Below are positions 1 to 5,526 of a stretch of DNA of 7,122 nucleotides, one piece after another. Under the pieces are notes generated by a model. It saw only the letters and a program-made list of their open reading frames with translations, did not search any database and was not told the DNA's origin. Within the stretch, counting starts at the first letter, position 1, and the number at the start of each line of letters is the position of its first letter. The translations under genes and the position numbers were made by a program. The DNA comes from JAWVYT01 sp964605205 (GTDB lineage: Bacteria; Gemmatimonadota; Gemmatimonadetes; Longimicrobiales; RSA9): contig CAZSBL010000164.1 in the NCBI GenBank assembly GCA_964605205.1, forward strand, positions 1 through 7,122, in the 5' to 3' direction.

Positions 1-48
1 TTGGGCCACCACGTTGGCCCTTGACACAGAAGGCCTTCTCATAGAAGA

Positions 49-233
49 CGCGGAGACACGGAGCATACGCGGAGTGTTTTCCCTTTGTTGCGGTGAGGCG
101 GCATGGCCGGCGGAGGGCCGGCCTGCCGGCAAGGCCGCGAAACCGACCCCGGCCTCCTTGCCGCCAACGTAGAGCTTGCGTCTTCGCCGACAAAAAGTTC
201 TTCGCGCGTGCTCCGCGCCTCCGCGGCTCCGCG
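49..233. repeat. inverted array of CGCGGAG / CTCCGCG heptamers
   Basis: The left arm (49-74) carries CGCGGAG at 49-55, a variant CACGGAG at 57-63, and CGCGGAG again at 68-74. The right arm carries the reverse complement CTCCGCG three times at exact 8-bp steps: 211-217, 219-225 and 227-233. The arms could pair imperfectly across about 136 bases that include three GCCGGC palindromes. This looks like a dispersed intergenic repeat found in some GC-rich genomes; whether it recurs in this genome cannot be seen from the window. No transposase and no target-site duplication are visible. Confidence 0.6.
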
Positions 234-320
234 GTTAACGATGCCTCCGGAGCACACGACCCACTCGAAATGTCGAAGAGCCGAAAAATGTAAAAAGTAA
301 AACCCGGTCCGTTAGAGGAA

Positions 321-340
321 ATATTGACGAGGGTCAACAT
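321..340 (+). promoter_or_regulatory. dyad around TTGACG upstream of the repeat lipoprotein gene
   Basis: Arms ATATTGAC (321-328) and GTCAACAT (333-340) match in 7 of 8 positions around a 4-base centre. The TTGACG at 324-329 is a good -35 hexamer, and the dyad follows an AT-rich stretch. The matching -10 about 17-18 bases on (near 347-353) is weak, so the promoter call is tentative. The dyad would suit an operator overlapping a promoter for the gene at 404. Confidence 0.3.
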
Positions 341-359
341 TGCGGCGCAGATTGATTCC

Positions 360-376
360 GGGGAGGGGAGGGGGGG
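360..376 (+). other. G-run tract, possible G-quadruplex, in the leader
   Basis: Three runs of 4, 4 and 7 guanines are separated by single adenines and end 27 bases before the start codon at 404. The pattern satisfies the usual G-quadruplex rule (four G-triplets with short loops) if the last run is split. If folded in mRNA it would lie just upstream of the Shine-Dalgarno GGAGG (394-398). It could equally be compositional drift in a GC-rich leader. Confidence 0.4.
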
Positions 377-403
377 AGTGTGCCCGGATGAGCGGAGGCG
401 TTC

Positions 404-2443
404 ATGGCGAGGACGCGGGATTGGAGAACGGTCGGACTGGTGCTGCTGCTGGCCTGCGTCGGGACAAGCTGTGACCAGGTGACCGACGAGGATTTCGATC
501 CGACGGTGATGGAGGCCTGGTTCCCGCTCGTGGATGGGGCCGCGTGGCGGTACGCGTACGAAGTGGTCGAGGTCGGAGCGGAGCCGATCCAGGCCCGGGT
601 GTTGGACGTGGCAGTGGCGGGGACGGAGCGCCGGGGCGGTCTGGACTACGTGCGGATCGGGGAGGCCGAGTCGTCGCCGGACCTCTACCGAGTGGGTGCG
701 GACAGCGTGTTCTACGAGTGGCCCCGGGACATGCCGTTCGAGATCCCGATCCTGGACGGCTCGTCGCAGCCGGCCGCGTCGCTGCCCATCGACATCGAGT
801 ACGTGGAAGGTGGCGACACGCTCCGGGCCACCGGGTCGCTGGCCTACAAGAGGACGGAGGCGGTGACGCTGTCGTTCGGAGTGATCCCCGACTGTCGGGT
901 ATTCAAGCTGCGTGGCGCGCTTGCGGTCAGCTCGGAGCCAGAGTTCGATCTGGAGTTCGTGACCACGGCGTGGTTCGCCCGGGGGATCGGCTACGTCAAG
1001 AAGGTCCATGAGGTCTACGACGGCGGCACCCTGACCGAGACGGCGACGCGAACGTTGCTGTACTACTCGATCCCCGGGGGTGAGACCGACGGCGACAGTG
1101 GGCTGTATCCGGTGACGGGTAGGGTGGTGGAATGGGACGGGGACCCGATCTCCGATGTGGGGGTCAAGCTCTGGACCGGGGGCGACAGCGACCCGACCGC
1201 GGTCACGGGAGCGGACGGATTCTACACCTTCGCCGACGTCCCGACCGGGCCGTACATGGTGTCGGTCTCGAGCATGCCCGACGGGTATACGGGTGCTACC
1301 ATGAGCGCCGATTTCAGCGTCGTCGCAGGGCCGACGCAGGCACCGGACCTGGTGCTGGTGCTGACGTCGGGCCCATTCGCGGCGCGGGGGGCGCTCCGGA
1401 ATCCGGCGGGGCTCCCGATCCCCGGCGCCTGGGTCGCCATGGTCCGCGGCCCGGCCACCCTGGACTGGCTATCGGATGCCAACGGCGACTGGTGGGGCTA
1501 TTCGCTGGCGGCCGGGACGTACACGGTCTCGGTGCACATGGACCACTTCACCTTCACGCCCGACTCCGTGGTCGTGACTCTGGATGAGAGCACCGAGGGC
1601 GGAGCCGTGTCCGGCCTGGACTTCACCGGGACGGGCGGGGCCACCGTCACGGGCCGGATCGTGACGCCCCTCGCGATTCCCCTGGAAGGCGTACTGGTAG
1701 GCTTCGGGAACCCGCACGGCACGCCGCAGCTGTTCGACACCACGGATGCGGGCGGGGTCTACGCGTTCCCCGACATCCCGCCGGGCCCCTACTGGGTCTG
1801 GGGCGCCGACATGCGCTACACCTTCTCGTACGGATACGCGCCCGGCATCGAGGTCGAGATCGTGGACACCGCCGGGAGCGTCGCGGACATCGAGGCCCTG
1901 CCGGCAGGGAGCGGGTACACCCTGAGCGGGACGGTGCGGAACAGCCGGGGGATGGGGCCCATGGGCGACGGCGGCACCATCCGCTTCTACAGCCCGCTCT
2001 TCGGTACGGATGAGAGCGTTGCCGTCAACACCGGTGACGGCACCTTCTCGGTGGAGGTGAGCGAGGGCCCGTACGTCGTTTCGGTGGACCTGACGGTCTA
2101 CCCGGACCCGACGCCCGACTCCGTGGTCGTGACGGTGGACGGGGCCAGCGTGGCCGGCATCGCGTTCACCTTCACCGGCTATACGATGACCGGTCGCGTC
2201 GCGGATTCCACGGGCGCCGGGATCGGTGGCGCCACCGTGGGCATCGATGGGAGCGGCATGGCCCAGGTCCAGGCGACCACGGCTGGCGACGGCAGCTTCT
2301 CGTTCAGCGACCTGGTGCTCGGCAACTACAACGTCAGCGTCTGGAAGGACGGGTACACCTTCACGCCTTCGACGGCCATGCATACCGTGAACGGGAACAC
2401 GAGCATCGGGACGATTACGGGAAGCGTCGAGCCGGCCGGATAA
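404..2443 (+). CDS. exported protein with five carboxypeptidase-regulatory-like repeats
   Basis: This 679-residue protein has an export signal: basic residues 3-8, then a hydrophobic stretch at about 10-21. Two cysteines could be lipidated: C18 in LLAC, or C23 in GTSC followed by Asp. Residues about 30-230 form a domain that opens with a 'FPLVDGAAWRY' motif, common at the start of uncharacterised envelope proteins. Five repeats of about 88 residues follow, starting near 236, 325, 413, 505 and 593. Each has a T-G-x-V strand, a G-x-P/G-x-x-G-x-x-V segment, a 'DG.Y.F.D.P.G.Y.V' core and often a 'YTFTP' strand. This is the pattern of carboxypeptidase-D-regulatory / Cna-B-like beta sandwiches. No catalytic motif or C-terminal anchor is visible. 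GGAGG at 394-398, 5 bases before the ATG, supports the start. Likely role: structural or binding protein at the cell surface or in the periplasm (inference). Partner and substrate are unknown. Confidence 0.85.
   Translation: MARTRDWRTVGLVLLLACVGTSCDQVTDEDFDPTVMEAWFPLVDGAAWRYAYEVVEVGAEPIQARVLDVAVAGTERRGGLDYVRIGEAESSPDLYRVGADSVFYEWPRDMPFEIPILDGSSQPAASLPIDIEYVEGGDTLRATGSLAYKRTEAVTLSFGVIPDCRVFKLRGALAVSSEPEFDLEFVTTAWFARGIGYVKKVHEVYDGGTLTETATRTLLYYSIPGGETDGDSGLYPVTGRVVEWDGDPISDVGVKLWTGGDSDPTAVTGADGFYTFADVPTGPYMVSVSSMPDGYTGATMSADFSVVAGPTQAPDLVLVLTSGPFAARGALRNPAGLPIPGAWVAMVRGPATLDWLSDANGDWWGYSLAAGTYTVSVHMDHFTFTPDSVVVTLDESTEGGAVSGLDFTGTGGATVTGRIVTPLAIPLEGVLVGFGNPHGTPQLFDTTDAGGVYAFPDIPPGPYWVWGADMRYTFSYGYAPGIEVEIVDTAGSVADIEALPAGSGYTLSGTVRNSRGMGPMGDGGTIRFYSPLFGTDESVAVNTGDGTFSVEVSEGPYVVSVDLTVYPDPTPDSVVVTVDGASVAGIAFTFTGYTMTGRVADSTGAGIGGATVGIDGSGMAQVQATTAGDGSFSFSDLVLGNYNVSVWKDGYTFTPSTAMHTVNGNTSIGTITGSVEPAG
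1556..1578 (+). repeat. 23-bp exact direct repeat inside the domain array (copy 2 at 2111-2133)
   Basis: The same 23 bases occur at 1556-1578 and 2111-2133, encoding the TPDSVVVT strand at the end of repeats 2 and 4. The flanking protein (TFTP before, TGxxxTGR after) is also similar. Exact identity at synonymous positions points to duplication of repeat units or to gene conversion between them. Confidence 0.8.
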
Positions 2444-2460
2444 GCGCAGGGCCAATCGGC

Positions 2461-2496
2461 CCCGCGCGGCGTGAGATCGACCCGCGCGGCGTGAGA
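2461..2496. repeat. 16-bp tandem repeat, 20-bp period
   Basis: Two identical 16-base copies lie at 2461-2476 and 2481-2496, separated by TCGA. They sit just after the stop of the repeat protein and immediately before the terminator-like hairpin at 2498-2522. A smaller hairpin, GGGCC/GGCCC (2449-2462), overlaps the first copy. No function is evident; replication slippage in the 3' region is the simplest explanation. Confidence 0.8.
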
Positions 2497-2497
2497 G

Positions 2498-2522
2498 GGC
2501 CCACCCCACGCAGGGGTGGGCC
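2498..2522. terminator. perfect stem-loop between convergent genes
   Basis: GGCCCACCCC (2498-2507) pairs exactly with GGGGTGGGCC (2513-2522) around a 5-base loop. It lies 54 bases after the + strand stop at 2443 and 19 bases after the - strand gene that ends at 2542, so it can serve both transcripts. Neither strand has a T-tract after the stem. It is therefore not a classical intrinsic terminator, but such hairpins commonly end or protect transcripts in GC-rich genomes. Confidence 0.6.
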
Positions 2523-2541
2523 AGCGGCCGTCGCAACGAGG

Positions 2542-3777
2542 TCAGTTGACCGCCGCCGCCTCCACCGTGCGCCACACCCGCAGGAAGTTGCCGCCCCAAA
2601 GCTGCTGGATCTCGGGCTCGGTGTAGCCGCGATCCATGAGGGCGAGGGTCACGTTCATGGTCTCGGCCGCGCTGTCCCAGCCGGTCACCCCGCCCCCGCC
2701 GTCGAAGTCGGAGGCGATCCCCACGTGGTCGATGCCGATGAGCTCGACGGCGTAGTCGACGTGGTCGATCAGGTCGCTGACGGACCCGCCCGGCCACTGC
2801 TCGTCGATCGCTTCCATCCGCCCGCGGTACTCGGCCCGCTCCTCGTCGGTGAGGCGCTGCCACGCCTCGTAGCTCGTGATCCCCAGCTCCTGGCGGAGCG
2901 CGTTCTGGGCCTCCTGCTTCTCCGGCGGCGGTGTCTTCACGAACTGGTCGAGCCCGACGATCTGGACCACGCCGCCCTTCTCGGCGATGGCCCGGAGCTG
3001 CTCGTCGCCGAGGTTGCGCGGGATCGGGGTGAGGGCCTGGGTGGCGGAGTGCGACGCGATGACCGGCGCCTCCGAGACGCGCGCGGCGTCCAGCACCGCC
3101 TCGCCGCTGATGTGTGACACGTCGACCATCATTCCCAGCCGGTTCGTCTCCCGAACCACCTCCTCGCCGAAGGCGCTCAGGCCGCCGTGCTCGGCCTCGG
3201 GCTCGCCGTCCCGGGGGTTGGCGGAGTCGGTGATGTCATTGTGGCCGTTGTGGGAGAGCGTCATGTAGCGGCCGCCGAACTCGTGGTAGCGCTCGAGGAG
3301 GGAGAGGTCACGCCCGATGACGTATCCGTTCTCGATCCCGATGGCCACGGCCCGTTTGCCGTCGGCGCTGATCCGCCCCACGTCATCGGCGGTAAGCGCG
3401 AGCTCGATGCGGTCCGGACAGAGCTCCTGGCCGAATCGACGGATCGCGGCGAAGCGCTCCAGGGCCGTCTCCTTCGCCCGCTCGTACGCTTCGGGCGTCC
3501 GGGGGCCCTGCCCCACGTAGACGATGAAGAAGGCGGCGTCCACGTCTCCGGCCTCCATTTTCGGAAGATCGACCTGCCGGTCCGTGAGCTCGCACGGGTT
3601 CACCTCGCCGGCGAACCGGGGCGAGATGTCCACGTGCGTGTCGATGATGAGGGCGTCCTCGTGGATCCGCTCGGCGCGGGCGGCGGCGAGCTCCGCCTCA
3701 CCGGAGTCGCACGAGACGCCGGTGAAGACGAGGAAAGGGAGGGCGAGGTAGATGAGGCCTCGACGCAGGGTATGCAT
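2542..3777 (-). CDS. membrane dipeptidase, peptidase family M19 (renal dipeptidase-like) lipoprotein
   Basis: This 411-residue protein belongs to the zinc dipeptidase family M19, which cleaves dipeptides, including those with a D-residue at the C-terminal position. Visible ligands and active-site residues are H48 and D50 in DTHVD, E149 in GIENG, H176 in YMTLSH, H222 in VDVSH, H243 in ASHS, R254 in PRN, and D357 in ASDFDGG. All correspond to the family's binuclear zinc site and substrate pocket. The N-terminus is a signal sequence with C23 in GVSC-D as the probable lipidated residue. The ATG at 3777 is preceded by GGAG with 9-base spacing. An upstream in-frame ATG (3912) would add 45 Pro/Arg/Ser-rich residues before the signal peptide, so I reject it. 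Length is normal for bacterial members. Likely role: peptide scavenging or turnover of cell-wall or imported dipeptides at the envelope. It stands alone, convergent with the repeat protein. Confidence 0.95.
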   Translation of the reverse strand: MHTLRRGLIYLALPFLVFTGVSCDSGEAELAAARAERIHEDALIIDTHVDISPRFAGEVNPCELTDRQVDLPKMEAGDVDAAFFIVYVGQGPRTPEAYERAKETALERFAAIRRFGQELCPDRIELALTADDVGRISADGKRAVAIGIENGYVIGRDLSLLERYHEFGGRYMTLSHNGHNDITDSANPRDGEPEAEHGGLSAFGEEVVRETNRLGMMVDVSHISGEAVLDAARVSEAPVIASHSATQALTPIPRNLGDEQLRAIAEKGGVVQIVGLDQFVKTPPPEKQEAQNALRQELGITSYEAWQRLTDEERAEYRGRMEAIDEQWPGGSVSDLIDHVDYAVELIGIDHVGIASDFDGGGGVTGWDSAAETMNVTLALMDRGYTEPEIQQLWGGNFLRVWRTVEAAAVN

Positions 3778-3985
3778 GAGCGGCAGCTCCGTAGCTGAAG
3801 TCGGCGAGTGGGGCCCAGAGCAAGGTGAGGGTCTCGAGCGTCGCCGGCAACAAGGCAGCGGTCCCCGGTGGCTGTCCCCGGTGGGTGGACGCCGGGGCTT
3901 GTCCGCCGTCAACGCCTAGCGCATCATGAGCGCACGCATCCGGCGCCGGGAACGAAGCCCCGTCGACACCGAGCCGAAGGCAGGC
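3778..3985. other. divergent spacer between dipeptidase and TPR gene
   Basis: This 208-base spacer should contain promoters for both genes, but I see no convincing -35/-10 pair in this GC-rich sequence. It holds an 11-bp direct repeat (3861-3871 and 3874-3884, period 13). An in-frame ATG at 3926 would extend the TPR protein by 20 residues, but it has no ribosome-binding site and the extension is basic and low in complexity. Confidence 0.4.
3784..3797 (-). promoter_or_regulatory. small hairpin over the dipeptidase ribosome-binding site
   Basis: CAGCT (3784-3788) and AGCTG (3793-3797) are exact complements around a 4-base loop. Read on the - strand, the Shine-Dalgarno GGAG (3790-3787) is half in the loop and half in the stem. 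The stem is only 5 bp, so its effect on translation may be slight. Confidence 0.3.
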
Positions 3986-4411
3986 ATGGGGTACGAGACG
4001 AGAGAACGAATTCGCGTCCTGAAGGAGCTGGGCCGGAGCGAGCGGACGGCTGGCGAGCTGGAGGCTGCCCGGTCACTCTACGAAGAGGCCGTGCTCCTAT
4101 GCCGTGCGGAAGGTCACGCCGTGCTCCTGGCCCACACCCTCCGCCACCTGGCCGACATCCACCGGGAAGCCGGTCGTCTGGAACGGGCCCAGGCGTGCTG
4201 CGACGAAGCCCTCACCATCTACGAGCAGGAGGCCCGGCGTCGTCCCCTCGACGTGGCGAAGGCGTTCCGCACGGCCGCGCTCTTGATGGAGGCGCGTGGC
4301 CAGCCCGAGGGCGCGCGCTCGCTGTGGCAAGAGGCCCGGATCCTCTTCGGCGAGGTCGGCGCGCAGGAGCGGATCGACGAGTGCTGCGCCCACCTGGAGT
4401 CGGTGGCGTAG
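3986..4411 (+). CDS. small tetratricopeptide-repeat (TPR) protein
   Basis: This 141-residue, all-helical protein has three TPR-like units at about 8-41, 47-80 and 87-121. Each shows the helix-turn-helix pattern with small residues at the helix crossings (GELEAARSLYEEA, GRLERAQACCDEA, GQPEGARSLWQEA). A short capping helix ends the protein. There is no signal peptide or membrane segment, so it is cytoplasmic and probably a protein-protein interaction adaptor; partners are unknown. I chose the ATG at 3986 because GAAGG (3976-3980) lies 5 bases upstream. The alternative ATG at 3926 gives 161 residues without a ribosome-binding site. Its TAG stop (4409-4411) directly abuts the stop of the opposite-strand gene. 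Similar stand-alone small TPR proteins are, to my recollection, common in Gemmatimonadota. Confidence 0.8.
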   Translation: MGYETRERIRVLKELGRSERTAGELEAARSLYEEAVLLCRAEGHAVLLAHTLRHLADIHREAGRLERAQACCDEALTIYEQEARRRPLDVAKAFRTAALLMEARGQPEGARSLWQEARILFGEVGAQERIDECCAHLESVA

Positions 4412-4780
4412 CTAACTTCGCACTTCGAACTGGACCGCGAGCGACACCCAGACCGGGAGCGCTTCGACGGGGTTCGCCTCGAATGTGGTCGGCGCGATAG
4501 TCAGGTCCGTGCCCAGGTCCAGCGCGTCGGCGATTACCTGCGTGGACGGACGGGGGATCGACGCAGGCGCCGTGGGGATCTCGATCTCGTCCGGGATATC
4601 CACGATCTCGACGTCCGACGCCCCGAAATGGAGCTCCTCGATCGCGAACGCCGGGGACCACGCGAAGATCGCGACGTGGGCAGCCGTGGCCAGGATCATC
4701 GCGATCCAGAACCAGCGGCTGACCCCGCGCTCGAACCGCTCGTTTGCCGTCTCGAAGACGGGTGGATCGGAGTGTCTCAT
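4412..4780 (-). CDS. TonB-like energy-transducer protein with internal deletion
   Basis: This 122-residue protein has a cytoplasmic head (1-21), one membrane segment (about 23-41, with H35 resembling the conserved TonB membrane histidine) and an acidic/Pro-rich periplasmic stretch. That stretch ends in 'ITIAPTTFE.NPVE'-type sequence (about 93-106), which I recognise from full-length Gemmatimonadota TonB homologues. The last residues, PVWVSLAVQFEVR (109-121), match the final beta strand of TonB C-terminal domains. The part that should lie between them, about 100 residues including most of the receptor-binding domain, is absent and the frame is kept. A complete TonB couples the proton motive force to outer-membrane receptors; this form probably cannot do so in the normal way. 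The start is well supported by AGGAGGT (4793-4787) 6 bases before the ATG. No ExbB or ExbD is nearby. It may be a decaying gene, a regulator or a decoy. A short conserved subfamily is also possible. Confidence 0.7.
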   Translation of the reverse strand: MRHSDPPVFETANERFERGVSRWFWIAMILATAAHVAIFAWSPAFAIEELHFGASDVEIVDIPDEIEIPTAPASIPRPSTQVIADALDLGTDLTIAPTTFEANPVEALPVWVSLAVQFEVRS

Positions 4781-4784
4781 GGGA

Positions 4785-4820
4785 CCACCTCCTGTGGTTG
4801 TCTAAATCCACGAGAGGTGG
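4785..4820 (-). promoter_or_regulatory. hairpin sequestering the Shine-Dalgarno of the TonB-like gene
   Basis: In the transcript, CCACCUC (from 4820-4814) is the exact complement of GAGGUGG (4791-4785), which contains most of the Shine-Dalgarno. Beyond a U-G wobble and a C-A mismatch the stem continues with GUGG/CCAC (4811-4808 with 4797-4794), closing on a 10-base AU-rich loop (4807-4798). The structure ends 4 bases before the start codon. When folded it would hide the ribosome-binding site, as in RNA thermometers or protein- or ligand-controlled leaders. The trigger cannot be read from the sequence. Confidence 0.55.
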
Positions 4821-4866
4821 GACGGGTTCCCCGGAGTCTTGAATTGCCGCACCTGTGGCGTTAAGT

Positions 4867-4883
4867 TGACTGACCGTCAGTCA
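4867..4883. promoter_or_regulatory. 17-bp palindromic TetR-type operator
   Basis: TGACTGAC (4867-4874) and GTCAGTCA (4876-4883) form a perfect inverted repeat around one central C. Length, symmetry and the TGAC/GTCA half-sites are typical of TetR/AcrR-family operators. It lies 16 bases before the repressor start codon, inside the most AT-rich part of the 119-base divergent spacer, which fits autoregulation of the repressor-ABC operon. It may also affect the divergent TonB-like gene. TTGACT (4866-4871) overlaps it and could be a -35 hexamer, but I could not settle the promoter hexamers. Confidence 0.8.
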
Positions 4884-4899
4884 TTATTCAGGGGCCACC

Positions 4900-5526
4900 A
4901 TGTCTCGCACGGTAGACAGGAATGTACGACGCGCCGAACTGGTGGACGCCGCGCAGGCCGCGTTCGCCGAGCGGGGCGTGACCAATACGGCGGTGAGCCA
5001 CATCGTCGAGGCGGCGGGCGTGGCGAAGGGCACGTTCTATCTCTACTTCGACAGCAAGGATGACGTGCTGGTGGCGGTGGCCGAGCGGGTGGTGGATGGG
5101 CTCCTGGAAGTGGCGGAGGGCGCGCTGAACGCAGGCGAGCCGGCGGTGGACCAGCTGCGTTCGTTCATCGGGGCGCTGGGGAGCTTCGAAGAGGACCCCG
5201 GTGCGGTGGAGCTGGCGGAGGTGCTGCACCGGCCGGAGAACCGACTCCTGCACGACCGGCTGGAAGAGCGGCTGGTTCCCCGCATGGTGCCGCTGATGGA
5301 GGAGGTCATACGACGCGGGGTGGCCGAGGGTGTTTTCGCGACTCCGGACCCCCGGGTGGCCGCGTGGTTCGTTCTGGGCGGACTGCGGGGTGCCGAGCTG
5401 GCGGGCACGCCCACGGCGGAGATTCCGGCGGCCATGCGAGCGGCGCTGGATCTGGCGCTCAGGGCGTTGGGCCACGCGGGCCCGGAGGGCGCGCCATCAG
5501 GTGCGGCAGGGGAGGGAGTCGAGTGA
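4900..5526 (+). CDS. TetR/AcrR-family transcriptional repressor
   Basis: This 208-residue regulator has the normal family length. The N-terminal DNA-binding domain spans residues about 9-57. Its helix-turn-helix is TNTAVSHIVEAAG followed by VAKGTFYLYFDSKDDV (about 28-56), a close match to the family consensus including the GTFYxYF recognition-helix end. The divergent all-helical C-terminal part (60-195) would bind an inducer and dimerise; the ligand cannot be inferred. The tail from 193 on is Gly/Ala-rich and probably disordered. AGGGG (4890-4894) lies 5 bases before the ATG. The operator palindrome just upstream and the 4-base overlap with the ABC ATPase gene make it the probable autorepressor of the exporter operon, released when a toxic or signalling compound binds. 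Confidence 0.93.
   Translation: MSRTVDRNVRRAELVDAAQAAFAERGVTNTAVSHIVEAAGVAKGTFYLYFDSKDDVLVAVAERVVDGLLEVAEGALNAGEPAVDQLRSFIGALGSFEEDPGAVELAEVLHRPENRLLHDRLEERLVPRMVPLMEEVIRRGVAEGVFATPDPRVAAWFVLGGLRGAELAGTPTAEIPAAMRAALDLALRALGHAGPEGAPSGAAGEGVE

Larger units (their letters stand above)
1..403. other. non-coding upstream region with degenerate repeats
   Basis: I find no supportable gene here; the short reading frames lack both a ribosome-binding site and recognisable protein sequence. The stretch holds a small GGGCCA/TGGCCC hairpin at 3-20 without a T-tract, a 12-bp palindrome at 28-39, and an inverted repeat of CGCGGAG/CTCCGCG heptamers (49-74 and 211-233). Three GCCGGC palindromes lie at 106-111, 117-122 and 125-130. 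An AT-rich stretch (about 281-303), a dyad (321-340) and a G-run tract (360-376) precede the gene at 404. Reading: intergenic repeat followed by the promoter and leader of that gene. Confidence 0.6.

Noticed and set aside
3..20. GGGCCA/TGGCCC hairpin as terminator of an upstream gene
   Set aside because: Only 6 bp of stem, no T-tract, and no upstream gene is visible in the window.
28..39. 12-bp perfect palindrome as an operator
   Set aside because: It is isolated, far from any start codon, and a single short palindrome can arise by chance.
93..300. Small + strand frames in the upstream region
   Set aside because: Arg/Ala/Pro-rich, no ribosome-binding site, and they cross the heptamer repeats.
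1469..2863. 464-codon open frame on the - strand
   Set aside because: It runs antisense across the repeat protein and into the dipeptidase. The translation is Arg/His/Gly-rich low-complexity sequence, typical of a shadow frame in GC-rich DNA.
3778..3912. 45-residue extension of the dipeptidase
   Set aside because: It would place a Pro/Arg-rich segment before an evident lipoprotein signal sequence. The ATG at 3777 has its own GGAG.
5364..5522. N-terminal extension of the ABC ATPase to an upstream ATG
   Set aside because: It lies within the TetR gene in another frame and gives Gly/Ala/Arg-rich sequence. The GTG at 5523 has a ribosome-binding site and a GTGA overlap.
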